Made by a program: the position numbers and the translations under genes. Of a DNA stretch of 64,000 nt, positions 12,166 through 24,496 are shown piece by piece. The stretch covers positions 3,375,077 through 3,439,076 of the forward strand of contig CAJINV010000011.1 of assembly GCA_905178155.1 (NCBI GenBank). The letters run 5' to 3'. Every line of letters starts with the position of its first letter. Within the stretch, counting starts at the first letter, position 1. This stretch comes from Amoebophrya sp. A120. Its lineage: Eukaryota; Sar; Dinophyceae; Syndiniales; Amoebophryaceae. Below the pieces are notes generated by a model. That model had not been told where the DNA came from. It was given only the letters and a program-made list of their open reading frames with translations, and did no database searches.

Positions 12166-15100
12166 ATGTCTCTGTACGCAAGCCGGGAACCGACCGACAT
12201 TCTGGGCTATCACTCCAGTCCGCAGAGGATAGAAGCGACTTTGCAGACGGATGTGGACCTGTACTTCCGGGGGGACACGGAAGAGTTGGTAGCGTCGCTG
12301 CGTCGCGGATCGCCGACGTCGGAAGGTGATAAAGAAGGGATCACGGGAAGTGGTGCTGCTGCGCTAGGGAACAACAACAAAGTGCGTGGAGCAAGCACGA
12401 AAAGAACGACGAGCCTTTCAACATCATCCTTTGCAGGCACACCTGCCGTCATCTCGCCCGTAGCTCTTCCGTTTGTCCACGAGAATGAGGAGGGCTTAGC
12501 GAGCAGTGTAGAGGACAAGTACATAGAGTTGTCTCACGATGGAAGTAGTAGAAGCCCTTCATCCAGCAACGAGGAAGTGGCTTCCACTCCGGAAACTCCG
12601 TGCTTCTACAAGCGGTGGGGGTCTCAGCGGAGTAGCCGGAGTTATAATTCCACGCTCTCAGGAGAAGTTTCCTCTTCAGGCGGTGGAAGAAGGTCGGCCG
12701 GTTCATCCTTGCTCGGGGCACGAAATGAGGACCACCTCGATCCGGACAGTGAAATTATGAGTGGGACCTACCAGTCGAGTGGAAGTAGTAACGCAGGAGC
12801 AGCTTCCAAGTCAAGTAGCGAGAAACACGGTAATATTGCACGGCTCAGAAGAAAAAAAAGCCGCAGCAATATACTTGGAAAGGGAAAAAATGATCTCCAG
12901 ACATCATCGTCGGTGTCCTCTTTTGCGAGCAGTGCTACTGCTGTCAGTGGGTTTTCCTCGGGGACGACGGGTAATTATCACCCGACACGAACAAACAACC
13001 CGGATGCATCGAAAGCGAAACGCGTAGGACTGTTGCGGAAAATTGTGAAGAATGTTGTTCTGCCGCTGTTGGAGCTCGGGAGAAGCAAATCCAAAAACCA
13101 CGAGCGAGCTGATGGAGGAATAAAAGAAGCCTCGTCTCGACGTCCGGGAGGTTTCAATACCGCTACGTCCTCGCGTGGCATCAACAAACACGGGATCGTG
13201 GACGAAGATCATGAGATGAATAAATCTTCAGGAAGACAAGCGGGAGAAGATCTTCATTCAATTTCAAGCAACGGCAGACGAAGAAGACCATCTCTGCCCC
13301 CCCGGCTCCGGTCTGCGAGGCACCTACTCGCGAGCCGAGAGTATGAACGACAGGTCGAAGCGCTGCTGCGCCAGTATTGGCAGGATTTCCAGATGAACGC
13401 GGAAGAAATGGAGCAGAAACTTGCTGAAGGAAGGCGAGAGAGGATCACTTGCACTGACGAAAAAGGGCAGCATCGCCATTCTAGGTCGTGTAGTACAAGA
13501 AGTGACGCCAAGGCCGCAAGGACCTCGGCAGAAGGAGAAGAGGAGGCACCATACGTTGATACTGGCCAGCACACGACTTCTTCCCGACCGAGTTCCACGG
13601 CCGGCGTTCAGACAGAGGAGACCGGGGATGTGGTCTCTCGGCTTGACCAGCACAGTAGCAGAGTGGCGATTTCTCACCTTCCTGAGGTGTTTGGAATGAT
13701 CGGGGGACGACAGCATACTTCCAGTGTAGAACGCCTTACTAGCAATGATATGGCTAGTATGTAGTGAGGTCACCGAACGGTTCTAACCGGGGAGTTTTTT
13801 TGCCACCCAGACAGCAAAACGGCCGTCAGTTTTCAAGCGGCCGGAAGCGTTTTCTGACATAAAAGATTTTCAATTACCAAGCGGCCGGGGCTTTGCCATC
13901 AAACAAGCCCGGTCGAAAACTATCGATTCGCACTTGATAAAACGACGCAGGAGAGCCGGCAAAAGGGGCGCCCTTCTGAGGCGCCCACCGCCTTGGTTTC
14001 TGGCGATTTGGGGCGCCCAAAAAGAGGCGCGCAAAACACGCGCCCGAAATCAGAACAGCGAAACAGCATGGCACGGCCGCGATTTCGGAGCATTTTGGGC
14101 AGCCGCGAAGGCGGCCGCCTTTCCGCCGGCTTCAGAGCCTGGGAAGCTTTGCAAAAAGCGCCGGCGGGAAAAATAAAAACGCAAAAGAGAAAAAGCGCGC
14201 CAGACGCGCAAAGCCAATCCGCATGCTATGGGTCCGGTTTCCCTTCGCTTTTTGGGCGCCCCCCGTGGCGCCCGGATCGGCCCCATAGCATGGGGCCTCG
14301 CTTTCGGAATGGAATTTCGGGAATTTCCCAAAATTTGCGATGTTTATCAAGCGGCCGCCATACCGTGCGGCCTAACGTTACTCGCGGCGGTATGGCGATC
14401 CCAGAAAAAGCAAAGCCGCGGCCAAGGCGATGGCCGGCAAGAAAACGCCCACGGCCTCACTACCTCCGCCCCGGCGGCTATATTTGGTACTATGAGTCAG
14501 AGCAAGGATTTGTACCCTCCAGCTGTTGACACCGACGAGCACGATGAGAAGAGCTCGGGGAGAAACAGCGGCGCAAGCGTCTTTAGAGCCTCCGACACAA
14601 AGAGAAGTCTGCCGTCCTTCGAAAAGAACATTGTGCAGCAGATTGCGAGCAACGCACAGCTGCACAACCGCCGGCTGCACAGCTTCTACCGGGATGAAAG
14701 CCGGCACACGCTGCGTGACTTGGTCCTTGCGCCGGAGTCCATGGATAGTAAGGACAAAAATCTAGCCGGTGCTATTACTTCCTTGGAACAAATAGATCCG
14801 GTAGATAGACTATCGACATCTACATCTAAGTCTAGTAACCAGGATCATCGCGTTGGAGGCTTTCATAGCGGTAGTGTAGTTGCAGGAGCACAGGAGCCGT
14901 TGGATCACGATGAACTACCAGAGGAGCCAGCAGAGAGAAGCATTTATGTCGATGCGGAAAACGAAAAGGAAAACAACACCACCGAGAACTCTGCCACCAG
15001 GCTCGAAGATGTTCTGCTGTCAAAGTCCGAAACAATTTTCTCTGCCAGGTGGGAAGCCGAAGTCGAGGAGGACTTTTTGCGGAGCCTGGACGACCTGAGC

Positions 15101-16180
15101 CCCATCGCGCACAAGGAATCTCCGCCACGGCCCTTTGATGGAGATTGTGCGGGGGGACGACCACAAGTGGCAACTTCTTTCGACGTCAAGTTGGAAGAAA
15201 ACGGGAACTACGGTGGACAACTACCACGGGAGCTGCAAGATGACGTCTCGCCGGGGCAAAATCCGAGTTTGGAGGACGATGCATATGCAAGACGATTTTT
15301 ACCACGGCGGGGGCTCTCTGAGACTACAAGAATATCGTCTGCTAGTACAAAAGCTGTCGCAGTTGGAAAAAGTTGTGCCACATCACCTGTAGTCGCCCAG
15401 TCGATAATTCAAAAATCGCGGCGCGCATCAAAACTAGCGCCAACCCTGTCGAAACAGACGGATTATGAATCCACTCGCTTGATAGAGACGGACGACGAGG
15501 AAAATGAGTTCGACGTGTCTGCCATGAGCGGAAAATTTACCTGGCCGCTCTCGTCCCCGTCGTGTAGTGCGTCGAGCAGAAGAACATCGTGCTCCACCCC
15601 TCGGGATGAACAAAAAGATGCGTCAACACCGGGGCGAGAAATAAGTACTAACAGCGACGATGAGGCGGACGCAAGAATCGTGGATGATGCACATACTCGG
15701 CGCTTTTCTCACGACCACGGTGGAAGAGAGGAAAGCAAGCGCTCAGATTGTTCCCTCCGGTCCGGGGAAAAACATCCGGGCAGGGTGGATTTCTACTGCA
15801 GGAGTGAAGTAGGCAGGAGCAGCTTCGGCCGAGAAAATTCTTTTGGAAGAAGAGCTTGTCCAGATGCTGTGCAGATGAATGACCACAACAGCTCCGTTAG
15901 GTCTTCTACTTCTCATCTTTCCATAGCATGTCGGCCTCGTCGTCACATGCCCTCGAGTAGTTCTTGTGACACGACCTCCGACCAAGATTTGTCCCACTCC
16001 AGTCGTCGGCGCCGTGAGCAGCAAGGAGTGGAACAAGCAGACCGCATGGCCTGTTGGCGGGAGTACCTCGCCGAGAAGCGGCGGGCTAGGGTTTTCTACA
16101 AAAAGTTGGAACGTTTGGAGCATGCCGAAGAGAGATTTCTCGCACTGGCGAGCGCCTTTGACGCGGGAAACTCAGTTTGA
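12166..16180 (+). CDS. Unrecognised Ser/Arg/Glu-rich protein, about 1093 aa
   Basis: Two exons, 12166-13756 and 14490-16180, are joined across a 733-nt intron made almost entirely of the 735-bp repeat. The join is in phase 1 and in frame. The first exon opens with MSLYASREPTDILGYHSS, has disordered Ser-rich stretches, a basic patch (KAKRVGLLRKIVKNVVLPLL) and a predicted helix with ERQVEALLRQYWQDFQMN. The second is rich in Ser, Asp, Glu and Arg and closes with a probable coiled coil (CWREYLAEKRRARVFYKKLE). No family is recognised. The alternative is two genes: the first ending in TAG inside the repeat at 13762, the second starting at ATG 14492, directly after the repeat. The same repeat keeps frame in the next gene too, which favours one spliced gene. 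Confidence 0.6.
13757..14491. repeat. 735-bp dispersed repeat, copy 1 (probable intron)
   Basis: It starts GTATGTAGTGAGG and ends TATATTTGGTACT. It has the same length as copy 2 (21114-21848) and high identity throughout. Inside are several inverted pairs, including CCGCCATACCG with CGGCGGTATGGC and CATGCTATGG with CCATAGCATG, suggesting a folded RNA. No open frame of its own is convincing. Confidence 0.85.
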
Positions 16181-16586
16181 TGAAAATAAAAAGGCCCACA
16201 TTTTGATCATACCTGAAATGGCTTGATGCGAAAAAATTTTCTTTTTCAACACTTGCTTCCTTCAATTTCTTCGCTTTGACTTACAACTTTCTCACCACGA
16301 CAGTTATGTGTGTTTCATCTGGTCTTTGTCGCGTTTTCTCTTACGAACTGTTGAGCGAGCATGTTACTATGTTTGAGGACAACTTCCTCGACGTTATCGT
16401 TTAAACGTACCGGCAGTCCACTTCGCATCATGCTTCACAATGCTGGTCGTGCGAAATCAAGTACAAATTCGTGAGAACAACAAGGATGTTTTGTTGTTTT
16501 GAGTCCACTCGTGGTCCATTTTTGCCCCGCGAGGACCACGAGCCCCCGTGGTCGTAGGTTTCTTGCCGTAAGTCATTCTTCTCAGG
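16181..16586. other. Intergenic region
   Basis: About 400 AT-richer bases between a TGA stop and the next ATG. No RNA gene, introner or repeat is seen. Confidence 0.5.
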
Positions 16587-19500
16587 ATGAGCAAAAATCG
16601 TTCCCGCCGGTCGGCGCGTGAGTCGATCGGCGACTTCATTCGTCGCGCCAGCCGGGAGCTGCTTGGCTTTCCCGGAGCAGGTTCCGAAAAGGAGACGGAC
16701 AGGGAGGACGAGGAGCGGTACCAGAAAGCCTACATAGACGCGAACATTCACAAATACCAGCGGAAGCGCAGGCGGAGAGATGATGTAATTGTTGACAAGG
16801 ATGTTCTTGAACAAGAAACTGGACAACAAGAAGTAGTAGAACCACGGCCGCCAAATAACGATCGGAAAAGAGGTGGAAAAAATAAGCATGTGAAAAAGCC
16901 GCGGACCGATTCGTACGATTTTTACCACGATTTAGTCGAAACCCGCATACGGAATTCGCACCGGAATAAAGAACATCAAAGAAAGCCGCAAAGGAAAAAT
17001 AAGCGAGGTTTCAGCAAGTCGTCGTCTACTTCTAGAAACGGTTCTTCAAAGAGAAAGAAGAGTGGCCGCAACAAACGAAGTAAAGACGAGGCAGCTTCGA
17101 ACAACGTGGAAGATCTGGTCGTGGAAGAGTTTGTGAATTGTGCGACGCAGAAAGATCCGAAAAAAGCGGAGTTTTATTCCCGAGGCTCGCGGTCGGGATC
17201 TGTTGTGGAGGAAGGGGAGGGACGGGACGAGCAGAGGGGGGAGCGGGATCTTCATCCGGACGGTGCGGACCTAGCACTACCACGAGCAGGTCGAGCGGCT
17301 GTAGATGAAACAGACCCTGAAGTAGAACAGGATTTTGAGAGTCAGCAAGTTCTTGCCTCTGGAGGCTCATCTTCCCGAAAGAAAAAATCCTCGAACAGGG
17401 GAGCATCTTCGAGTAGGAGAAGTGAATCAAGAACAGGATCTTCCAGGAGCACTCGAGAGGATGTTGAAGCCTCGTCTCCGTCACACAAAATAAAGGGTGC
17501 AAGGAAACAACGAGAAGATGTCGCTACCAAGAGCGTCAATGACCACCTTAACGACCGCGAGTACGACGATATCCCGGCACGACGGGAGCAGCACCGCAGT
17601 CGTGCGAGGAAGCGATCGGATCGGTCAACGTCTTCGTCTCGGCGGAGTAGCAAGACGGGCCGCCGAAGAAAATCTGGATCTGGTCGGCGGTCGTCGAGTA
17701 CGCAGGAACGGCGACAAGAATCGCGTTCCCTCGACGACTTCATCTTGCAAGATGAAGCGAACGCCGGAAATAAAGCTCCCTACTCGAACGGCAAAGCGGA
17801 ACGTAGTAGGTCCACTTCGGGAGTTGAAGCCCCAGGAACTGCATCGAGAAAAAGCAAGAACTCCTCGTCATCGTCGCGCCGTGAAGACGTGGGGAGGCCG
17901 CGGCACCGGAATACTAAAACAAGCAAAGAACCAAGGAGCAAAGGAAAAGACAGCAGGCGAATTTCTGTTGATGGACGAAGGAGCGGGGTGGAGGACGAGG
18001 GCTCGGTACTCGCATCTTCAGACGGAGAAGTACTAGATCATGTACACGACCCGCAAAATAGAACACGTGCACGTCGTCGTGGCTCGTCGTCACCCGGTTG
18101 TAGTTCTACTTCTGTGGAGTTTCTTTCACCCCCACCTCCTGCAAAAAGGACCACTTCGCGGGTTTCTTTCGCCGACGACGTCGAGGAGGCAAAGGTTTTT
18201 GCCGCAGATATTCCAGCTCACGACGTCGATCTATCCAGCGACACAGAGGTTCTGCTGCCCGCGAAGCCACCCCCGAAGCGGCAACCGTCCGTTGAACAAG
18301 ACCGGAAAAGAATATCTTTGTACGGGCTGGACCGGAATGGTTGGTTAGATCACGATCGTCGCAGCTCTGCAGATCAGCCCGTATCATGCGCTGCTCCTTC
18401 AGTAGGGCAAAAGTCGACGTCCAGCACTGGAACAAAGGATAGTAGTACAGTTCGTCGTGCAGGACGGGTCACGGAACAATCTTGGGGGGAACTGAACAGA
18501 GAGCAGCTAGACGCCGAGGAGCACCAGAAAAACATGAAAATAAATGCGACCGACCACCACCTGGAACTACATCAAGCCGGCACACCGGTATCAGAGCAGT
18601 CGACCGTTGCTCCTCCGCTGTCAACTACGTCGTCTCGAGCGGTGTCACCCGCGATGACCACGGTCGCGCCATTGATGTGTTCTCGCGCAGCCACAACTAC
18701 AACACTCGGAGCAGGCAGTAGGTCCTCGTCAACCTCCACATCGCCCCCGTCGAAAGTAAAAATCTACTCCGAGTCCACAACGACACGCTCTTTCACCCCT
18801 ATCTGCGGCGGGTGCGGGGAACCCATCGGGGAGAATCAGCGGGAGAAAGTTGTGTCTGGCGTCTCCTTTCACGATTCCTGTTTTGGCTGTACCAGTTGCG
18901 GAGAGGCGTTTGACTGCAAAAGAGCGTTTTTCGTCGGTGACAGGAAGTCCCTGTGCCAGGACTGCGCGGGCAGTTTGGTGGAGCGGAGTTCGGGTGAAAA
19001 GAGCCCGGAAACCGCCACGGCTTTTGTGCTGAGCAACTTCCAGATCTGTCAGGTGGTGCAGACCAATGGAAAAGGTACTTCTGAGCTATGCTATGAATGA
19101 ATGTATACAACTTCTCACGCGAGCTACAAAGATGTAGATGAATCAAGATCACAGAATTGCAGCCTTCTGCGGCCATGGATATAACCGCACTGGTTTTAGT
19201 ACTTGTCCGATTGTAAGACTTTTCAATGCGTCAGAAAGGAAATCGAGATTCGTGGATGAAGGAAGAGAAACATCAGGTGGTGCCGGGCGGCTGTCAAGGA
19301 ACGACACCAAGTTGCACCTGCACATTATCCCCGCGGATGCAAGCGCCTTGACGAATCCCCTGTTTCATCCTCAAAAGCCAGCTTCTGCTCCGAGAAGTCC
19401 GAGCAAACCGTCGGCACTGGAGGAGGTGAGGACAGCGACTGACAGGAGCATGCAGACGGAACAAGTTTTTGTGGCGTCCAGGCCGCCGCCTGTTTGCGAT

Positions 19501-22500
19501 GCGGCGGTCAACGTCGACCTTCCGCCGCTTGGAAAAAATTCGGTATCTTCCGCCGCGCCGATGACGATTCCCGTTGGCAATATTAAGCGCGAACCGTCCG
19601 TCACGCCGCGGGACAGTCGGCAGCTCGTTACTGGTGCTTTTTCTGTGGCGGAGTCCGAGTCTGTCGAGTCTGCGGTGCCGCAAGGAACAGTAATTGTCGA
19701 CGTCGATGAGAACAATTTACCTGCTTCTGCAGTTGGCGTTGTGGACGAGCCAACGGTTTCTACTGCAACTGTAGCACCTGCTGCAGGAAAAGATGTCTAC
19801 GCAAAGACAGCCACCTCGGTCGCGGGAGAGACGAACGTTTTCGATGAAGAAGCGAAACAGGAGGAGGTACAAGAATGCGCGCCAGCGTACGAATCCCGAG
19901 CGGCTGACAGTGACACCAAAGAAACCACGGAACCAGTCGGGTTTGCAGGAGGTGCAAGTGCTGCAATTAGTGCATGCGAAGAAGCCGACGTTCTTCCCGC
20001 AGTACTACCAATACCGCTTGTTGCACAAACTCACCCTTCGCTACAACCTGCAGAAGTTCCGGTTGCGGCCACTACTAATGTGCTCGAGCCAGCGGGAGTA
20101 AGTTCGGTGATGAGACGAACAGAGCAGAAGGAATGCGCAACACATGACGACACCCCTGCAGCGCAAGAACAGGCGCAGGTTCAAAATGTCGAAGAACCCT
20201 CTGTCATCCCCGGTCTCGTCGTTCCCGCGGAAATAAACAGGGTCTCTTCAACATCATCTGCGGCAGTGGTACCTCCACGACCGCAGGCTGCTTCACATCA
20301 GCCTGGCGTGGTCAGCTCTACCACTTGTAACACAGACAAATTTGCGGCTTTTCGGGCCAGGGTCAACATCATATGGATTGCAAAAATGTCTGGGTCTGGA
20401 TGAAGCTTGTGATGCTAAAATGTGGATGATGGAAACAGTTCCGAATGCAACACAGCATGACGACTTTTCAGAACGCTTTCTCATACTATGAGATAAACTG
20501 CGTTTTTGCGTGTACAAAAGAGGCCGCGACTTTTGTTGGCTATGCAATACAGATTTCCTAGGTATGGAGAGCTAGCATTACAAGTTGCAAGCTTCCAGAC
20601 CCAGACATTTTTGCATTTGATACATCAGCGGTTTCGACAAATATTTTGCGGACATTGGGCTGACCGAGAAGTTGCAGAACCTCGAAGCCGCAGTTTTGGA
20701 GCAAACAAAAAGCGTCTTCGCCCAGCGAGAGGAAAGGATCAAGGAAAAGCGGGCGAACATGCAGAAGAAATTCTCCCGCGTTGCGCACAAAGTGGCTGCG
20801 TTTTTTCAAGAAGAAGCGAAGCAGCTGGTGGACGCGTGTGCGAGGGAAAATTCGCCGACGAAACGGGACGCGTTGATCCTGGAGTTCGTCGAAAACAAGG
20901 AGCGGGTAGTGGCGGAAATTCAAAAGAATGAAAACTTTCTACTCAGAAAGAGGAAAGAGCCGTTGGCGGGGCGAGTAGAGGAGCATCGTGCGAAGAGCGC
21001 CAACAAACTAGGCACGGGAGCTCCTCCTGCTGCTTCTCGTCGGGGGGAAAGTAAGAATAAGTTTCGATTTCTCGGCGCCCGTGAGGACCATGCAAGTGAC
21101 CACGACCCGGATGGTATGTAGTGAGGTCACCGAACGGTTCTAACCGGGGAGTTTTTTTGACACCCAGACAGCAAAATGGCCGGCAGTTTTCAAGCGGCCG
21201 GAAGTGTTTTTGAGCATAAAAAGTTTTCACTTATCAAGCGGCCGGGGCGTCTGCGGCAAAATAGCCCGGGCGGATTCTATCGATTCGCACTGGATAAAAC
21301 GACGCAGGGGAGCCGGCAAAAGGGGCGCCCTTCTGAGGCGCCCACCGCCTTAGTTTCTGGCGGTTTGGGGCGCCCAAAAAGGAGCGCGCAAAAAACGCGC
21401 CCAAAATCAGAACAGCGAAACAGCATGGCACGGCCGCGATTTCGGAGCATTTTGGGCGGCCGCGAAAGCGGCAGCCTTTTCGCCGGTTTTAGAGCCTGGG
21501 GAGCTTTGCAAAAGGCGCCGGCGTGAAAAATAAAAACGCGAAAAATAAAAAGCGCGCCAGACGCGCAAAGCCAACCCGCATGCTATGGGCCCGGTTTTTC
21601 TTCGCTTTTTGGGCGCCCCCCGTGGCACCCGGATCGGCCCCATAGCATCGGGGCTGGCTTTCGAAAAGGAATTTTGGAAATGTGCCAAAGTTTGCGACGT
21701 TTCCCACGTGGCCGCCATACCGTGCGGCATAACGTTACTCACGGCGGTATGGCGAGCCCATAAAAAGCAAAGCCGCGGCCACGGCTGCGGTCGGCAAAAA
21801 AACGCCCACGACCTCACTACCCCCGCCCCGGCGGCTATATTTGGTACTTTTCCAAAAAGCACGACCAGACTTTCGGGGCCGCATTTATTCGCCGGCAGAG
21901 GGCGAAGCTTTCCCGCCTCCATCATCGCAAGCGCGCTCAACGCGGAGACCTACGCGGAGTATCGGAAGTCTTTGGCTTTTCAGGAGCCTGGTGGAACAAG
22001 AACAGCACCGGAAGTTGCAGTGGATCAGGCTGCGCTCCTTCGTGCTGCTACGGTGCCTCTCGCGTCGGGGAAAAGGACTACTTTTGCCGGGGCGACGTCT
22101 GCAGGGGCAACGTCTACGGCCCCAGAGATCGAACCCGGCAGCCAGAATGGTCCGCGGACTCAACGACCTCACGGGCGCCAGGCTCAGACACCTTCGCAGG
22201 GAGAAAATTCTTGTCACGGTGAAAATTCAAGTTATGGTGCTGCAAATATTTATTTTCCCATTACCGGCGGCGGCGACTGTCATCGCGCTGCCGACCATCG
22301 GCCAGCACGACCCTTGAAGATGCCCGCCGGACGAGGAGATCAAGCTGCACATCAAAGCCCGAGCGTAACTGCTTCTGTGCCGCCCGCCATCCCGCCGAAC
22401 TCTCCCCGCCTTCACGAGCTCTTTCAGGACTGCTTGACAGCGAGCGCGGAGCACGCACGAAAAACTGTGCAACAGTTCAGAAATAGAAATACTACCACCT

Positions 22501-23990
22501 CGAGGGGTAGACTATTGTTCTCACCGGTTCTACTTCCAACTGAGGATATTCATTCGGCACACGCGAGTGGTCGACAGAGTGGCACAAAAGCTGCACGAGG
22601 GGAGAACTCCACTCAGGGCCAAAACGATCATGTCAAAGTCCACCTTAAAAACCACCGGAAGCCTATGCTAACGACAACAAGCAGAGCTGCACCAGCACCA
22701 GATGACGCCAACACTGCTGACCAGATAGGAACGAAGGCTGGTTGTTTTTCGGTAGCAAGCAGCGCCCTACAACATTCAGTGCCCTGTCTTGATGCACCTG
22801 TTGCACCTGTACCGCACGAATCTGCTCCTGCTGCTGCAGTTCGGGACGAGGTGGGTCTGCATGAGGAAAGCGGATCATTCCTGCATACAACTACCCCCGC
22901 GCCCGGTGCAGCACTTCGACCTCCGCGCGCAACTGCGAGGAACACCTACCGTCGCAGATCACGACTCGACTTGCTTCAAGTGGACAGTTGTACACGCAAA
23001 AATGTTGACCACGACGGGGGGCTGCACGATGAGCCGGTAGTTTACGACCATAAAGAAGATCATAGCGGCTCAGACAGCCACAGCTGCGGGCAGCAACAAC
23101 AGGTCGCGCAATACGTCGAAGAAAGGCCGCCGCGCGTCCGGAAAAAAACCTTTCGCCGCAGGGACCCAAGCAAGCTGTTCGCGATTGATTTTTGGCAGTC
23201 AAAACTGCAGGAGTATGAGTCCCAGATGTCGACGAGTAACGTTGATCAGGCCCAGGAGCGACAACTTCAGCCGCAAAATATCATGAGCCAGCAGGAAGTC
23301 GTTGAAACCGCTTTCATCCCGCTGCAGCAAAAAGCAGCCTACCATGATTTGACGGAGCTCACCGTTCTTCCGGTGAAATTTGACTCCACGAGAATCGCGA
23401 GTAAAAGGGACGAGGACTCCGCGAGGTTTCCCACCATCGTTGAGCAGGAGGACGCTCGTGGAACCGTCGCGGCTGAAGGAGATGAGAATACAACGAACTA
23501 TGCGCAGGAACAAGGCCGAGCCACGCCCCTGATTTTGCGGAAGGACTACGATTTCGGCAAGAAGGATTTAGTCGGGAGAAGCAACAAGAATTTCCTGTCT
23601 TTGGAACAGGAGGCTGCAATGATGAGTCGGCAGAAGGAAATGGCTTTTGACGTCTTAGTCGACGAAAATAGTAATATGCACGAGGACCAGCACGTTCACT
23701 TTGGCGGTCGAGTTGAATATCAACATGGATTGCGAGGACCCTCCGGTGCTCATGCTCTCGTTCGACACGAGATGCACGATATTCCTCACCTCCCACTGGG
23801 CGTTCCGGCGACCTACCAGGGCGATTTCTCGAGCATGGCCGCGGACCTTCTGCAGCAAATGCGAGTTTCGGAGAAGCGCGCGGCGCAAAGCGCTGGTTTG
23901 GTGCGGAGAGAGCGCCAAGCGCAAGCCAGATTGACCTCGCAGTTGTCCTCTAGGCGTGAATCCGGGGGTCATGCGGGGGTAGTTTCGTAA
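16587..23990 (+). CDS. Very basic LIM-domain protein, about 2084 aa
   Basis: Four exons: 16587-19074, 19235-20371, 20628-21113, 21847-23990. The first intron is GT-AG, the second an introner, the third a copy of the 735-bp repeat. The first 740 residues are extremely rich in Arg, Lys and Ser, with many RKS and SSR runs. Residues about 740-795 are one LIM zinc-binding domain: CGGC, a spacer, HDSC, CTSC and CQDC supply eight ligands at LIM spacing. A Val/Ala/Glu-rich region follows, then a coiled coil (EKLQNLEAAVLEQTKSVFAQ onwards) and a long disordered C-terminal part ending GGHAGVVS. LIM domains bind proteins, often cytoskeletal or nuclear; the partner cannot be inferred. If the 735-bp repeat is not spliced, the gene would end at 21121. 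Confidence 0.65.
20372..20622. mobile_element. Introner, family A, 251 bp
   Basis: It begins TATGGATTGCAAAAATGTCT and ends TTTTTGCATTTGATA, flanked by CATCA. Excision joins FRARVNI to SGFDKYFADIGL, opening the coiled coil. Confidence 0.9.
21114..21848. repeat. 735-bp dispersed repeat, copy 2 (probable intron)
   Basis: Same ends and length as copy 1. Near its ends, GTAGTGAGGTC (21118) and GACCTCACTAC (21810) are perfect 11-bp inverted partners. The upstream frame breaks after the first base of a codon, as in copy 1, and the downstream frame resumes at the same repeat position. Confidence 0.85.
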
Positions 23991-24496
23991 GGAAGGAACG
24001 GCTCATCCCTTCAGGGTGATGATGCGAATGATATTTGTGTGCATTGATGCCTTGCACTGATCACGTTCGTAGTTGTCGAAAATGAATAAAACTGCGGACA
24101 CAAAAATTTGGCTGAGACTTGATGTAGTTGTTCTACTTCAAGACGAATACGAAAATGAAAAAAGAGTATCTAAATGATCTATAGAAAAGAGACACCGGGT
24201 CATGTAATGAATGTTGCGTCCATGATCGCTCCCGGCTTATTGGATGTTCCGTCCATCGCTCCCGGCGTCTTGTTCGCGGTGCGTTGGTATCCTCGTTCTG
24301 GCAGCAGCACTGCGACGACTGAGTGCTGCCGGTTGTAACCTTTTCGAAGGACAAACATTTTGAAATCGTTTTGTCGGTTCGACGAGGTAGTTGTCGCGCA
24401 AAAAAATGACCATGTAGTCCTGTGGGATCCCGCGGTGATCTCCCGCAGAGCCGGGATCGCGAATATGAAATCTTCGACACCCGTACTACAAGAAGG
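23991..24496. other. Intergenic region
   Basis: About 500 bp between a TAA stop and the next ATG. No repeat or RNA gene is recognised. Confidence 0.5.

Noticed and set aside
14228-14491. Coding start inside the 735-bp repeat
   Set aside because: The repeat part of this frame is shared with copy 2 and reads as unrelated low-complexity protein; only sequence after the repeat looks coding.
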